From Caballeronia telluris (GTDB lineage Bacteria; Pseudomonadota; Gammaproteobacteria; Burkholderiales; Burkholderiaceae): a DNA stretch of 64,000 nucleotides. This document shows, piece after piece, positions 18,316 through 28,298 of the stretch; positions within the stretch are counted from its first letter, which is position 1; every line of letters begins with the position of its first letter. The notes beneath the pieces were generated by a model. It did no database searches. It saw only the letters and a program-made list of their open reading frames with translations, and was not told where the DNA came from. A program made the translations under genes and the position numbers. The stretch lies in contig NZ_FCNZ02000009.1 of NCBI RefSeq assembly GCF_001544495.1, positions 186,001 to 250,000 on the forward strand. The letters run 5' to 3'.

Positions 18316-19164
18316 ATGGATACGACGCTGGCAACTTTTGAAAACGATGTGATCGCGGCCTCGACGCTCGCGCCGGTGCTCGTCGATTTCTGGGCGCCGT
18401 GGTGCGGCCCGTGCAAGACGCTCGGTCCGATGCTCGAACGGCTCGAAGCCGAAGGCGCGGGCAAGTGGAAGCTCGTGAAGGTGAACGTCGACGAGAATCA
18501 GGAGCTTGCCGCCCACTTTCAGGTGCGCAGCATTCCGCACGTCATCGCGTTCGCGGACGGCCACGCGGTCGACCAGTTCGTCGGCGTGCTGCCGGAAGGC
18601 CAGTTGCGCGCGTTCCTCGACAAGCTGGTCCCGGACGGCGCCGACGCCGAGCGCCGCGCCGCGCACGGAATGTGGGCGGCGGGCAACAAAGCGGGCGCAA
18701 TCGACCAGATCAAGGCCGCGCTCGCGCTGGACCCGGGCTACGACGAGGCGCGACTCGACCTGATCGAGTGGCTGCTCGCCGAGCGCCGCACCGACGAGGC
18801 GCGCGAGGAAGACAAGCTGCTGTCGCCGAAGACGACGCAGGGCATCGACGCGCGCTACAACGCGCTGAAGACCGAACTGGACGCCGCCGACGCCGCGGCC
18901 GCGCTGCCGCCCGCCGACGCGCTGGTCGAAGCGGTGCAAAAAAATCCGGAAGATCTCGACGCGCGCTTCGCGCTCGCGAACCGGCTGATCGCGGGCCGCG
19001 ACTATGGCGGCGCGCTGGAACACCTGTTCGAGATCGTCCTGCGCGACCGCGCGTTCATGGACGACGTCGGCCGCAAAACGATGCTGTCGGTTTTCGACCT
19101 CGCCGCGAATCAGCCGGAACTGGTCGCGCAATGGCGGCGCAAATTGAGCGCGGCGCTCAATTAA
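18316..19164 (+). CDS. Thioredoxin-TPR co-chaperone, CnoX (YbbN)-like
   Basis: A 282-residue protein joining an N-terminal thioredoxin domain (about 1-110) to a C-terminal TPR region (about 115-280). The active site is an intact WAPWCGPCK with Cys30 and Cys33, unlike E. coli CnoX, whose motif has lost redox activity; alphaproteobacterial relatives also keep it. The family protects proteins under oxidative stress and hands clients to GroEL. AAAGGAGA lies just before the ATG. It is monocistronic, ending at a strong terminator. Confidence 0.88.
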   Translation: MDTTLATFENDVIAASTLAPVLVDFWAPWCGPCKTLGPMLERLEAEGAGKWKLVKVNVDENQELAAHFQVRSIPHVIAFADGHAVDQFVGVLPEGQLRAFLDKLVPDGADAERRAAHGMWAAGNKAGAIDQIKAALALDPGYDEARLDLIEWLLAERRTDEAREEDKLLSPKTTQGIDARYNALKTELDAADAAAALPPADALVEAVQKNPEDLDARFALANRLIAGRDYGGALEHLFEIVLRDRAFMDDVGRKTMLSVFDLAANQPELVAQWRRKLSAALN

Positions 19165-19205
19165 TCGACGTCGATAAAAGCTTTCATTTTTATAAATCCG
19201 GGTTT

Positions 19206-19247
19206 TTAAAAAAAATCGGCCGCCTTTCACGAGGCGGCCGATTTTTA
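19206..19247. terminator. Bidirectional terminator between the thioredoxin gene and tcdA
   Basis: Long stem AAATCGGCCGCCT/AGGCGGCCGATTT with runs of A before and T after, serving both convergent genes. Confidence 0.9.
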
Positions 19248-19260
19248 TTTATGCGGGCTT

Positions 19261-20109
19261 TCAAACCCGCTTTGCCAGATCGCGCAATACATAGGCGACG
19301 GCCGCGAAGCCAAAACTCGCCGTCACGCACACGCTCGATCCGAATCCCGCGCAGTTCAGACCGACCGGCCCCGCGTAGCCCGGCGCGGTTTCGAGGTGCT
19401 CGGACGCTTCGCCGATATCGCAGGCGGGCGCCTCCGGATAGATCAGCGGCTCGTCCGAATAGACGGCGTTCACCTTGAACTTCGACTTCGGCCCGCGCGG
19501 AAAGCCGTGCAGCTTGCGCAACTGGCCGCGCACCTTGGAGAGCAGCGGGTCCTGGATCGTCTGCGCGAGATCGTCGATGCGGATGCGCGTCGGGTCGAGC
19601 TGGCCGCCCGCGCCGCCCACGGTGATGAGCGGCTGCCGGCGCTCGACGCACCACGCGATCAGCGCGGTCTTGGTGCGCACGCTGTCGATCGCGTCGATGA
19701 CGAAGTCGAAGCCGCCGCCGAGCACCGCCTCGAAATTCGACGGCTCCACGAAATCCTCGACCTGCCGGACCTCGCACGCCGGATCGATCGCGTGGATGCG
19801 CTCGGCCATCGCGGTCACCTTGGCCTTGCCGTAGTTGCCGTCGAGCGCGTGGATCTGCCGGTTGGTGTTGCTTTCCGCGACGTTGTCCAGGTCGATCAGC
19901 GTGATGCGCCCGACGGCGCTGCGCGCAAGCGCCTCCGCCGCCCACGAGCCCACACCGCCGATGCCGATCACCGCGACGTGCGCGCGTTCGAACGCGGCGA
20001 GCGCGGGTGCGCCATATAGCCGCGCGACGCCGCCGAAACGCCGCGCGCGGTCGGCCTGCGCTTCGGTGTCGTCGGCGGGATCGAGCTTGGAATCGGATGG
20101 CGCGGTCAT
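19261..20109 (-). CDS. tcdA: tRNA threonylcarbamoyladenosine dehydratase TcdA
   Basis: E1-like ATP-dependent enzyme that cyclises t6A at tRNA position 37 to ct6A. The 282-residue protein is a ThiF/MoeB-fold Rossmann domain with IGIGGVGSWAAEALARS, the Asp-containing LIDLDNVAESNTNRQ and the catalytic-type arginine region; FVIDAIDSVRTKTAL and APACDIGEA follow. Together with tsaE (13757) and queG (12488), this window holds three tRNA anticodon-loop modification genes, although they are not co-transcribed. Confidence 0.93.
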   Translation of the reverse strand: MTAPSDSKLDPADDTEAQADRARRFGGVARLYGAPALAAFERAHVAVIGIGGVGSWAAEALARSAVGRITLIDLDNVAESNTNRQIHALDGNYGKAKVTAMAERIHAIDPACEVRQVEDFVEPSNFEAVLGGGFDFVIDAIDSVRTKTALIAWCVERRQPLITVGGAGGQLDPTRIRIDDLAQTIQDPLLSKVRGQLRKLHGFPRGPKSKFKVNAVYSDEPLIYPEAPACDIGEASEHLETAPGYAGPVGLNCAGFGSSVCVTASFGFAAVAYVLRDLAKRV

Positions 20110-20392
20110 GTGAGGTCGGAAGATGGGCGGCAGTGCGCTCGCGGCGCGTCACGCATTATCTGCAGGTTTTTATCGGATTGCGTATTCTGCCTTAAACGCG
20201 CTGCTCTAAACGCGCTGCCCCGAGGCATCGCCTTATCGCGGATTCGCGGCATGGCGGACGGCTCGCCATTCGTACATTGACGCTGGATTTACGCCGGGCT
20301 TTGCGCGCGCGACAATGGTCGCATGGGGATGAATCGGGGCACGAATGTGCGGCCTTGGCTATACTGATGCGACTGTAGCGTTTGCCTAAAAC

Positions 20393-21034
20393 ATGACAAC
20401 TCTCGCCGATCTTCGTAAGAGCTATACCCTCGGATCGCTCGACGCTGCCGACGTCGATCCGAATCCGGTGCGCCAGTTCGAGACCTGGTTCGCCCAGGCG
20501 CTCGACGCCAAACTGCCCGAGCCGAACACCATGACGCTCGCCACCGTCGACGAGCGCGGCCGGCCATCGGCGCGCATCGTCCTGATCAAGGGTGTCGACG
20601 AGCGCGGGTTCGTCTTCTTTACGAATTACGAGAGCCGCAAGGGCCGCGAACTCGCCGCCAATTCCGCCGCGAGCCTCCTCTTCTACTGGATCGAACTCGA
20701 GCGCCAGGTGCGCATCGAGGGCTCCGTCGTCAAGACGAGCGCCGAAGAAAGCGACGCGTACTTCGCGTCGCGGCCGCTCGGATCGCGCATCGGCGCGTGG
20801 GCGTCGGAGCAGAGTCAGGTGCTCGAAAGCCGTGCGGCGCTCGAAGCCCGTGAGCGCGAAGTGATCGCGCAATACGGCGACAGCCCGCCGCGCCCTGCGC
20901 ACTGGGGCGGCTACCGGCTCGTGCCCGACACCATCGAATTCTGGCAAGGCCGTCCTTCACGGCTGCACGACCGTATCGTGTACCGGCGCGAAGACACGGG
21001 CGGCGATTGGAGCATCGTCAGGCTCGCGCCCTGA
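20393..21034 (+). CDS. pdxH: Pyridoxine/pyridoxamine 5'-phosphate oxidase
   Basis: FMN-dependent oxidase making pyridoxal 5'-phosphate, the final step of vitamin B6 synthesis and salvage. The 213-residue protein carries the family signatures [38 protein letters not shown], and the C-terminal [18 protein letters not shown] that forms the substrate/FMN site. Length is normal. TATACT at 20360-20365 is a possible -10, but no good -35 precedes it. Confidence 0.96.
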   Translation: MTTLADLRKSYTLGSLDAADVDPNPVRQFETWFAQALDAKLPEPNTMTLATVDERGRPSARIVLIKGVDERGFVFFTNYESRKGRELAANSAASLLFYWIELERQVRIEGSVVKTSAEESDAYFASRPLGSRIGAWASEQSQVLESRAALEAREREVIAQYGDSPPRPAHWGGYRLVPDTIEFWQGRPSRLHDRIVYRREDTGGDWSIVRLAP

Positions 21035-21235
21035 TCCGGCTTTCACGGGTCAAAAGCGCGCGCGCGTTGCATCGCCTTCGGTCCATCGCGGACCATGCAG
21101 TTTCACGCGCGCCGCAACGCAATAGTGGCGGTGCGCGTGGCCCGTCGGTCGTTCACGGAGCGTAGAAGCAGAAGATCAGGACGAACTGAAGATGCGAGCC
21201 TTCCCTTAATTTCATCTAAGCGCGGAGAAACAAGC

Positions 21236-22450
21236 ATGTTCTGGGAGAAGAAGCTGACGCAGTGGGTGCAGGACGTTCGGGACCGGGCCAACCTGCCCGC
21301 GCGTCTGGTGTTGTGGGACGGGCAACAGCATGACTTCGGCAGTTTCGCCGCCCCGCAGGTCACGCTGCACGTGAAGAGCGCCACCGCGCTGCCCTACCTG
21401 CTCGAACCTAGCCTCGACAATCTCGGCGAAGCCTACGTGAAGGGCAAGATCGACATCGAAGGCAAGCTGTCGGACATCATCAACATCAGCTACTCGCTCG
21501 CGAAGAGCACCGTCACCAGCGCGAGCAAGCTGGCGCGCGTGCGGCGCTACTTCACCCATACGAAGTCGTCGGACAAAAAGGCGATCCAGTATCACTACGA
21601 CGTCTCCAACGACTTCTATCGGCTCTGGCTCGACCGCAACATGGTCTACTCCTGCGCGTACTTCGAGAACGGCGACGAAGACATCGATACCGCGCAGTTG
21701 AAGAAGATCGACCACATTCTCACCAAGATCCGTTTGCAGCCCGGCCAGCGTCTGCTCGATATCGGCTGCGGCTGGGGCGCGCTTGTGATCCGCGCGGCGC
21801 AGAAGTTCGGCGCGAAGTGCGTCGGCGTGACGCTGTCGCAAAACCAGTTCGATCTCGCGACCCAACGCGTGAAGGAAGCCGGCCTCGAAGGCCAGGTCGA
21901 GATCCGCCTGCAGGACTATCGCGACGTCGACGGCCAGTTCGACCGCATCACGAGCGTCGGCATGTTCGAGCATGTCGGGCGCAAGAATCTGCCGGTGTAT
22001 TTCCGCAAGGTGTGCGATCTTCTGACCGACGACGGCGTGGCGATGAACCACGGCATCACGTCGACGGATTCCGACAGCGGCGAAACCGCCTACGGCGGCG
22101 GCGAATTCATCGACCGATACGTGTTCCCCGAGGGCGAGCTTCCGCACATTGGCCTCGCGCTCGAATCGTTGCAACGCGGCGGACTGGAGGCGATCGACGT
22201 CGAAAGCTTGCGCCGTCATTACGCGCGCACGCTCGACGCCTGGGCCGAGCGCTTCGAGTCGCACGCGGAACAGGCAAAGCAACTCGTCGGCGACGAGCGA
22301 TTCCGCATCTGGCGCGTGTATCTCGCGGGCTGCGCGTACGCGTTCGAAAACGACGACGTGTCGATCTACCAGATCGTGTGCCGCAAGGCGGGGCGCAGCG
22401 CGACGACGCTGCCGTGGTCGCGCCGCTACATGTACGAGAAGGCGCTCTGA
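21236..22450 (+). CDS. cfa: Cyclopropane-fatty-acyl-phospholipid synthase family protein
   Basis: SAM-dependent enzyme that methylenates unsaturated membrane acyl chains, typically in stationary phase or acid stress. The 404-residue protein has an N-terminal lipid-binding part (about 1-110), QYHYDVSNDFYRLWLD, the SAM site LLDIGCGWGALVIRAA, and the C-terminal MFEHVGRKN and YMYEKAL. The ATG at 21236 has GGAG upstream; the longer reading starts in unstructured basic sequence. It is followed with no gap by the DUF72 gene. Confidence 0.92.
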   Translation: MFWEKKLTQWVQDVRDRANLPARLVLWDGQQHDFGSFAAPQVTLHVKSATALPYLLEPSLDNLGEAYVKGKIDIEGKLSDIINISYSLAKSTVTSASKLARVRRYFTHTKSSDKKAIQYHYDVSNDFYRLWLDRNMVYSCAYFENGDEDIDTAQLKKIDHILTKIRLQPGQRLLDIGCGWGALVIRAAQKFGAKCVGVTLSQNQFDLATQRVKEAGLEGQVEIRLQDYRDVDGQFDRITSVGMFEHVGRKNLPVYFRKVCDLLTDDGVAMNHGITSTDSDSGETAYGGGEFIDRYVFPEGELPHIGLALESLQRGGLEAIDVESLRRHYARTLDAWAERFESHAEQAKQLVGDERFRIWRVYLAGCAYAFENDDVSIYQIVCRKAGRSATTLPWSRRYMYEKAL

Positions 22451-22476
22451 GCGGGCCGCCCGACGAGCAAGGCGAT

Positions 22477-23514
22477 TTGTTCGGTGCCTCGGCCGCGCCT
22501 GAAGCCGCAGTCGAAGCCACGCCTCGAGAACCCGCGCCCCGCAAGCCGCGCGGCGTGCTGCCCGCGACCGTCCCGCCCGAACTCGACGCGCTCTCGCGAC
22601 GCCTTCCGGCCACCGTGCATCTGGGCACGTCGACGTGGTCGTTTCCGGGCTGGCGCGACATCGTCTACGGCGACGATTACTCGAACACCAAGCTCTCCCG
22701 CGACGGCCTGAACGCTTACGGCGCGCATCCGCTGCTGAAATGCGTGTCGATCGACCGGTCGTTCTACGCGCCGCTTTCACTCGCCGAGTACGCGCGCTAC
22801 GCGAGTCAGGTGCCCGGCCATTTCCGCTTCATCGTGAAGGCGCCCGCCTCCGTCACCGACGCCGTGCTGCGCGGCGAACGCGGCGTGCCCGCAGGCGACA
22901 ACCCGTCGTTCCTGAACGCGCAGATCGCCATCGACGAATTCGTGCGCCCGTGCATCGGCGGGCTCGGCGCGAAAGCCGGCGCGCTCGTGTTCCAGTTCTC
23001 GCCGCTGCCCGATGCGATGATCGTCGAGCCGTCGCTGTTCATCGACCGGCTCGCCGCGTTTCTGCGCGCGCTCCCGCCGCTCGAAGGCGAAAGCCGCTAC
23101 GCGGTGGAACTGCGCGACGCGGTCATGCTGACGCCGCGCTTCATCCGCGCGCTGCGCGACGCGAACGTGCGCTACTGCATCGGTGTGCACGCGCGCATGC
23201 CCGAAACGTGGCGCCAGGCAAAGGCGCTCGCACTGCTGGACGAAAACGAATTGGGACCGTTGATCGTGCGCTGGAGCCTGCACAGCGGCTTCAGGTACGA
23301 GCAGGCGAAGTCGAAGTACGAGCCGTTCGACACGCTCGTCGACGAAGACCCGGACACCCGGCGCGACCTGGCGGAACTGGCCGCACGCTATGTGTTTGCG
23401 GGCCAGCCCGTCGTGATAGCGGTGAACAATAAGGCTGAAGGCTCAGCGCCGCTCACCTGCTTCAAACTGGCAGAAGCGATCGCGCTCGCTTGCGAGCGGC
23501 GGCGCGAAGCATAA
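22477..23514 (+). CDS. DUF72 (YecE-like) TIM-barrel protein
   Basis: About 345 residues with the DUF72/YecE pattern: HLGTSTWSFPGWRDIVYG, FSQVPGHFRF-type segment, VFQFSPLP, YAVELRD, RWSLHSGF and a C-terminal VNNKAEGSAP. The function of the family is unknown. No ATG lies between the cfa stop and the domain. The TTG at 22477 (AAGG 4 nt upstream) is the nearest standard start. A CTG at 22447, overlapping the cfa stop as CTGA, would keep the DEQGDLFG-type N-terminus that I associate with relatives, so the true start is open. Confidence 0.82.
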   Translation: MFGASAAPEAAVEATPREPAPRKPRGVLPATVPPELDALSRRLPATVHLGTSTWSFPGWRDIVYGDDYSNTKLSRDGLNAYGAHPLLKCVSIDRSFYAPLSLAEYARYASQVPGHFRFIVKAPASVTDAVLRGERGVPAGDNPSFLNAQIAIDEFVRPCIGGLGAKAGALVFQFSPLPDAMIVEPSLFIDRLAAFLRALPPLEGESRYAVELRDAVMLTPRFIRALRDANVRYCIGVHARMPETWRQAKALALLDENELGPLIVRWSLHSGFRYEQAKSKYEPFDTLVDEDPDTRRDLAELAARYVFAGQPVVIAVNNKAEGSAPLTCFKLAEAIALACERRREA

Positions 23515-23517
23515 AAA

Positions 23518-23543
23518 ACGGCGCCGCGCGGCGCCGTCGAAAA
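23518..23543. terminator. Bidirectional terminator between DUF72 gene and msrA
   Basis: Perfect 20-nt palindromic stem ACGGCGCCGC/GCGGCGCCGT, with AAAAA on the left and a short A-rich tract on the right, giving T tracts for the minus-strand transcript. Confidence 0.75.
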
Positions 23544-23547
23544 ACCA

Positions 23548-24117
23548 TCAGCGTTTGAGCCGGCTCGCGAACTTCTGCCGGAACTTCGCCACCTTCGGCG
23601 CGATCACGAACGAGCAATAGCCCTGGTTCGGATGCTGCGCGAAGTAGTTCTGGTGATAGGCCTCGGCGGGGAAGTAATTGCCGTCGAGCGGCGTCACTTC
23701 GGTCACGATCTTGCCGTCGTAGACGTCTTCGCGCTGCAGTGTGTCGATCACGTCGAGCGCGATGCTGCGCTCTTCGTCCGATTCCGTGAACACGGCCGAC
23801 CGGTACTGCGTGCCGACATCGTTGCCTTGCCGGTTGAGTTGCGTCGGATCGTGCGTCGCGAAGAAGATCTCGAGCACCTCGCGATAACCGATCACCGACG
23901 GATCGAACTCCACCTTCACCACTTCGGCGTGACCGGTGTTGCCGTCGCAGACCTGCTCGTAGGACGGATTGCGCACCTGGCCGCCAGCGTAGCCCGACTC
24001 CACCGACAACACGCCCTCGACGCCGAGAAACACCGCCTCCGTGCACCAGAAGCAACCGCCGCCGACAACGGCCGTCTCGCGCGAGGCGGGCTGATTCTGC
24101 TGGTTCTGTTCAGTCAT
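23548..24117 (-). CDS. msrA: Peptide methionine (S)-S-oxide reductase MsrA
   Basis: Repairs oxidised methionine (S-sulfoxide) in proteins using thioredoxin. The 189-residue protein has the catalytic motif GCFWC at 21-25 with nucleophile Cys22, then ESGYAGG, YEQVCDGNTGHAEVV, FFATHDPTQLNRQGNDVGTQYRS and a C-terminal Cys in GYCSF that can act as resolving residue. It is a single-domain MsrA without fused MsrB. Confidence 0.96.
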   Translation of the reverse strand: MTEQNQQNQPASRETAVVGGGCFWCTEAVFLGVEGVLSVESGYAGGQVRNPSYEQVCDGNTGHAEVVKVEFDPSVIGYREVLEIFFATHDPTQLNRQGNDVGTQYRSAVFTESDEERSIALDVIDTLQREDVYDGKIVTEVTPLDGNYFPAEAYHQNYFAQHPNQGYCSFVIAPKVAKFRQKFASRLKR

Positions 24118-24280
24118 GGTTCGCTCCGGTTGTGCGCATCGGTGACTTATATGGGTGCGCGAACTGAGTCCTCAAGCCGGCGAGCTTACTGTCTTTTCAA
24201 AGGCCACGCCGGCGACGCGGACTTCAAAAGCCGCTGCAAAGGCGATTCCGCTAGAATCCAGACAATTCGAATTTCTTTAC

Positions 24281-24868
24281 ATGACTTCAGAAAAAGTCCT
24301 TCCGTCTCCCGCGCGACAAGCGGCCGGTCCGGTCGTCCATGACACAGTTGCTCCGATGAAACGCGCCAAATCCCCGAATTTCGACCACCCCGCCTTTCGC
24401 GACGCCCTGAGCCAGTTCGCGACCGGCGTCACGGTCATCACGACGCGCTCGCCCTCCGGCCAGTTGATCGGCATCACCGCGAGTTCGTTCAATTCCGTGT
24501 CGCTCGATCCGCCGCTCGTGTTGTGGAGCCTCGCGACCAAATCGGCGTCGATGCCGGTGTTCCAGTCGAATAGTCACTACGTGGTGAACGTGCTGGCGGC
24601 ATCGCAGATCGACCTGTGCAAGCGCTTCGCCACGGTCAAGGGCGACCGCTTCGCGGGCGTCTCGCACGCGGCCGGCGACACCGGCATGCCCGTGCTCGAC
24701 GGCGCGCTCGCCTGGTTCGAATGCCACAACCGCAGCCGCTATCAGGAAGGCGACCACGTGATTTTCGTCGGTGAAGTGGAGCGCTGCGGCGTGCATGAGA
24801 ACGCGAAGGACATCGCCCCGCTGGTCTTCCAGGCGGGGGCGTTCCACACGATCAAGCCGATCGGCTGA
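24281..24868 (+). CDS. Flavin reductase family protein (FMN-binding split barrel)
   Basis: A 195-residue DIM6/NTAB-type flavin reductase with FRDALSQFATGVTVITTRSPSG, GITASSFNSVSLDPPLVLW, YVVNVLAASQ and HVIFVGEVERC. Such proteins reduce FMN/FAD with NAD(P)H for partner monooxygenases; no monooxygenase is adjacent, so the partner is unknown. Two starts are possible: the ATG at 24281 (used) and one at 24356 closer to the domain. TAGAAT at 24252 is a possible -10. Confidence 0.87.
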   Translation: MTSEKVLPSPARQAAGPVVHDTVAPMKRAKSPNFDHPAFRDALSQFATGVTVITTRSPSGQLIGITASSFNSVSLDPPLVLWSLATKSASMPVFQSNSHYVVNVLAASQIDLCKRFATVKGDRFAGVSHAAGDTGMPVLDGALAWFECHNRSRYQEGDHVIFVGEVERCGVHENAKDIAPLVFQAGAFHTIKPIG

Positions 24869-24874
24869 TCCCGA

Positions 24875-25366
24875 CTACGGGCGCGGCTGTTCGATCAGCG
24901 CGACCGGCACGCCGCCTTCGTCCTTCATGGTCTGCAAGACGATGTTCGAGCGGATGTCGATGACGCCCGGCGCCTTGTACAGCTTGCTCAGGATGAAATC
25001 GGAGTAATGCTTGAGGTTGTGCGCGAGCACGCGCAGCACGTAGTGCGTGTCGCCCGTCACCACGAACGCGCTGACCACTTCCGGCCATTCCCGCACGGCC
25101 GCCGCGAAGGTCTCGTGCCAGTTCTCCTGGTCGTTGCGCATCGAGACGTGGACGAACGCCTCCAGTTCGATGCCGAGCCGCTCACGATCCAGACAGGCGC
25201 GGTAGCTCGCGATGACGCCCTCTTCCTCCAGAAGACGCATCCGGCGCAGACACGCCGATGGTGACAGCGAGATGCGCTCCGCCAAATCCAGGTTGCTGAT
25301 CCGTCCGTCTTCCTGCAGTACCGCCAAAATACGGCAATCCGTTGCATCGAGCGTGAACCCAGTCAT
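24875..25366 (-). CDS. kynR: Lrp/AsnC-family regulator, probable KynR
   Basis: A 163-residue feast/famine-type regulator. An N-terminal winged HTH ([20 protein letters not shown], then [16 protein letters not shown]) is followed by an AsnC/RAM ligand domain (about 75-150) with [17 protein letters not shown]. It is divergent from the kynBUA operon. In Pseudomonas an Lrp-type KynR in the same position activates kynurenine-pathway genes in response to kynurenine, so that role is inferred here by position and family. Confidence 0.87.
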   Translation of the reverse strand: MTGFTLDATDCRILAVLQEDGRISNLDLAERISLSPSACLRRMRLLEEEGVIASYRACLDRERLGIELEAFVHVSMRNDQENWHETFAAAVREWPEVVSAFVVTGDTHYVLRVLAHNLKHYSDFILSKLYKAPGVIDIRSNIVLQTMKDEGGVPVALIEQPRP

Positions 25367-25501
25367 TTTTTAGTCTCCCTGGCCCGTTTCATCGAATTAT
25401 GTTCTAAGACGCGCCGTTTTGGGTGGTTATTTCGCAAGCACTTTCCAGGGCTTGACGACTATGATTTGACGCATATTCACAATTCTGGCAGGCGCTCCGC
25501 G
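25367..25501 (+). promoter_or_regulatory. kynR/kynB divergent control region
   Basis: 135 nt between divergent start codons. TTGACG (25452-25457) and TATTCA (25474-25479), 16 nt apart, form a candidate kynB promoter. A second TTGACG occurs at 25466. The stretch is less GC-rich than its flanks, as expected for an Lrp-type binding region, but no binding site can be defined by eye. Confidence 0.45.
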
Positions 25502-26131
25502 ATGACCATCCTCTGGGACATTTCCCCGCCGATCCGCCCGGAAACGCCCGTCTGGCCGGGCGATACGCCGGTCGGCGTCGAGCGCGCCTGGCGCATGGAG
25601 GCGGGGTCGCCGGTGAACGTCGGGCGTCTGACGCTGTCGCCCCACACCGGCGCGCACGCCGACGCACCGCTGCACTACGACGCCGAAGGCGCGCCGATCG
25701 GCGAAGTCGCGCTCGATACTTACCTCGGCCCGTGCCGCGTCATTCATTGCGTCGGCGCGGCGCCGGTCGTGACGCCGGAGCAGATCGCGCGCTTTCTTCA
25801 CGACACCCCGCCGCGCGTGCTGCTGCGCACCTACGACCGCGCGCCGCTCGATGCCTGGGACCCGCGCTTTTGCGCTGTCGCGCCGGAAACCGTCGATCTG
25901 CTGGAGAAAAGCGGCGTGCGCCTGATCGGCATCGATACGCCCTCGCTCGACCCGCAGGAGTCGAAGACGATGGACGCCCACCGGCGCATCCGCGCGCATC
26001 GCATGGCGATTCTCGAAGGCCTCGTGCTCGACGCAATCGTCCCCGGCGACTACGAACTGATCGCGCTGCCGCTCAAGTTCACAACGCTCGACGCCAGCCC
26101 CGTGCGCGCGGTGCTGCGCCCGCTTCCCTGA
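25502..26131 (+). CDS. kynB: Kynurenine formamidase KynB
   Basis: Metal-dependent cyclase-family hydrolase converting N-formylkynurenine to kynurenine and formate. The 209-residue protein contains [18 protein letters not shown] and the metal-binding [25 protein letters not shown] follows, all characteristic of bacterial KynB. The ATG at 25502 is used since the longer reading begins within the control region. First gene of kynB-kynU-kynA. Confidence 0.95.
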   Translation: MTILWDISPPIRPETPVWPGDTPVGVERAWRMEAGSPVNVGRLTLSPHTGAHADAPLHYDAEGAPIGEVALDTYLGPCRVIHCVGAAPVVTPEQIARFLHDTPPRVLLRTYDRAPLDAWDPRFCAVAPETVDLLEKSGVRLIGIDTPSLDPQESKTMDAHRRIRAHRMAILEGLVLDAIVPGDYELIALPLKFTTLDASPVRAVLRPLP

Positions 26132-26157
26132 TTTTCCTGACCCAACCGGACATTTCG

Positions 26158-27408
26158 ATGAACCATCGTGACGAAGCAGCGGCGCTCGACCGCGACGACC
26201 CGCTTCACGCCCTGCGCGACCAGTTCGCGCTCCAGCGCGACGTGATCTACCTCGACGGCAACTCGCTCGGCGTTCCGCCCAAAACGGCCGCCGCGCGCGC
26301 CGCCGCCGTGATCGCCGAAGAATGGGGCGAAGGCCTCATCCGAAGCTGGAACACGGCGGGCTGGTTCGCGCTGCCGAAGCGCCTCGGCAACAAGCTCGCG
26401 CCGCTGATCGGCGCGGGCGCGGACGAAGTCGTCGTCACCGATACGATTTCGATCAACCTGTTCAAGGTGCTGTCGGCGGCGTTGAAGATGGCAAACGCGC
26501 GCGATCCGAAGCGTCGCGTGATCGTGTCGGAGCGCTCGAATTTCCCGACCGACCTGTACATCGCGCAGGGGCTCATCGAGCAACTGGATCGCGGCTATGA
26601 ACTGCGTCTCGTCGACAATCCGTCGGAACTCGCCGCCGCGATCGACGACAGCACCGCCATCGCGATGATCACGCACGTCAATTACCGCACCGGCTACATG
26701 CACGACATGAGCGCCGTCACGCAACTGATCCACCGCGCGGGCGCGCTCGCCGTGTGGGATCTGGCGCACTCGGCGGGCGCGGTGCCGGTCGATCTGAACG
26801 GCGTCGGCGCGGATTACGCGGTCGGCTGCACGTACAAGTACCTGAACGGCGGCCCGGGTTCGCCCGCGTTCGTCTGGGTGCCGAAGCGCCACCAGAACGC
26901 GTTCTCGCAGCCGCTTTCCGGCTGGTGGGGCCACAGGAAACCGTTCGAGATGAGTCCGACCTACCGTCCCGACGACGGCATCGGCCGCTTCCTGTGCGGC
27001 ACGCAGCCGGTGGTGTCGATGGCGCTCGTCGAATGCGGGCTCGACGTCTTCCTGCAAACCGACATGGCGACGCTGCGCCGCAAGTCGCTCGCGCTCTCCG
27101 ATCTGTTCATCCGGCTCGTCGAGACGCGCTGCGGGAAGTTTCCGCTGACGCTCGTCACGCCGCGCGCGCAACCGCAGCGCGGCTCGCAGGCGAGCTTCGA
27201 GCATCCGCACGGCTACGAGGTGATGCAGGCGCTGATCGCACGCAACGTGATCGGCGATTATCGCGAGCCGCACGTGCTGCGGTTCGGCTTCACGCCGCTT
27301 TACACGCGCTTCGTCGACGTCTGGGACGCCGTGGAAGTGCTGCGCGACGTGCTCGAAACCGAAGCGTGGCGCGCGCCCGACTTCGCCGAGCGCGGCGCGG
27401 TGACCTGA
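26158..27408 (+). CDS. kynU: Kynureninase
   Basis: PLP enzyme that cleaves kynurenine to anthranilate and alanine. The 416-residue fold-type-I protein has [30 protein letters not shown], the PLP-aspartate region [16 protein letters not shown], and the Schiff-base lysine in [23 protein letters not shown] also fits. It starts 26 nt after kynB. The anthranilate produced can feed catabolism or quinolone-type signals; no downstream anthranilate gene lies in this window. Confidence 0.96.
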   Translation: MNHRDEAAALDRDDPLHALRDQFALQRDVIYLDGNSLGVPPKTAAARAAAVIAEEWGEGLIRSWNTAGWFALPKRLGNKLAPLIGAGADEVVVTDTISINLFKVLSAALKMANARDPKRRVIVSERSNFPTDLYIAQGLIEQLDRGYELRLVDNPSELAAAIDDSTAIAMITHVNYRTGYMHDMSAVTQLIHRAGALAVWDLAHSAGAVPVDLNGVGADYAVGCTYKYLNGGPGSPAFVWVPKRHQNAFSQPLSGWWGHRKPFEMSPTYRPDDGIGRFLCGTQPVVSMALVECGLDVFLQTDMATLRRKSLALSDLFIRLVETRCGKFPLTLVTPRAQPQRGSQASFEHPHGYEVMQALIARNVIGDYREPHVLRFGFTPLYTRFVDVWDAVEVLRDVLETEAWRAPDFAERGAVT

Positions 27409-27419
27409 GAGAGATCGAC

Positions 27420-28295
27420 ATGACACAGACCACAACTGGCTGCCCGATGGGCCACGGCGCCGCGACGCCCGCGCAGGAAGGCTGGCACGACGCCCAGCTC
27501 GATTTCTCCGACTCGATGAGCTACGGCGATTACCTCTCGCTCGACGCGATCCTCTCGGCGCAGCATCCGCTTTCGCCCGATCACAACGAGATGCTCTTCA
27601 TCGTCCAGCATCAGACGAGCGAGCTCTGGATGAAGCTCGCGCTCTACGAATTGCGCGCGGCGCTCGATGCCGTGCATCGCGACGAACTGCCGCCCGCGTT
27701 CAAGATGCTCGCGCGCGTCTCGCGGATCTTCGAGCAGCTCGTGCAGGCATGGAACGTCCTCTCGACGATGACGCCGTCCGAATACACGGCGATGCGGCCT
27801 TACCTGGGCGCGTCGTCGGGATTCCAGTCGCATCAGTACCGGCAGATCGAGTTCCTGCTCGGCAACAAGAACGTTGAGATGCTCAAGCCGCACGCGCACC
27901 GGCCGGCGGTACTCGCCGAGGTTCAGGCAACGTTGGATGCACCCTCCTTCTACGACGAAGTCATCCGGCTGCTCGCGCGGCGCGGTTTCCCGATCGCGCC
28001 CGAGCGGCTCGAACGCGACTGGACCCAGCCGACGACCCACGACGCCTCGGTCGAAGCGGCGTGGCTCGCGGTTTATCGCGATCCGTCGAAGTATTGGGAG
28101 CTGTACGAGATGGCGGAAGAACTGGTCGATCTGGAAGACGCGTTCCGGCAGTGGCGCTTTCGCCATGTGACGACCGTCGAGCGGATCATCGGCTTCAAGC
28201 AGGGCACGGGCGGCACGAACGGCGCGCCGTATCTGCGCAAGATGCTCGATGTCGTGCTGTTCCCGGAGCTGTGGCACGTGAGGACCGTGCTCTGA
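27420..28295 (+). CDS. kynA: Tryptophan 2,3-dioxygenase
   Basis: Haem enzyme opening the indole ring of tryptophan to N-formylkynurenine, the pathway's first step. The 291-residue protein has the substrate-site segment [30 protein letters not shown] and the haem-ligand His in [26 protein letters not shown] follows, all standard. It starts 11 nt after kynU, completing the operon in the order B-U-A. It ends 3 nt from the convergent IclR gene with no terminator visible. Confidence 0.96.
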   Translation: MTQTTTGCPMGHGAATPAQEGWHDAQLDFSDSMSYGDYLSLDAILSAQHPLSPDHNEMLFIVQHQTSELWMKLALYELRAALDAVHRDELPPAFKMLARVSRIFEQLVQAWNVLSTMTPSEYTAMRPYLGASSGFQSHQYRQIEFLLGNKNVEMLKPHAHRPAVLAEVQATLDAPSFYDEVIRLLARRGFPIAPERLERDWTQPTTHDASVEAAWLAVYRDPSKYWELYEMAEELVDLEDAFRQWRFRHVTTVERIIGFKQGTGGTNGAPYLRKMLDVVLFPELWHVRTVL

Positions 28296-28298
28296 GCA

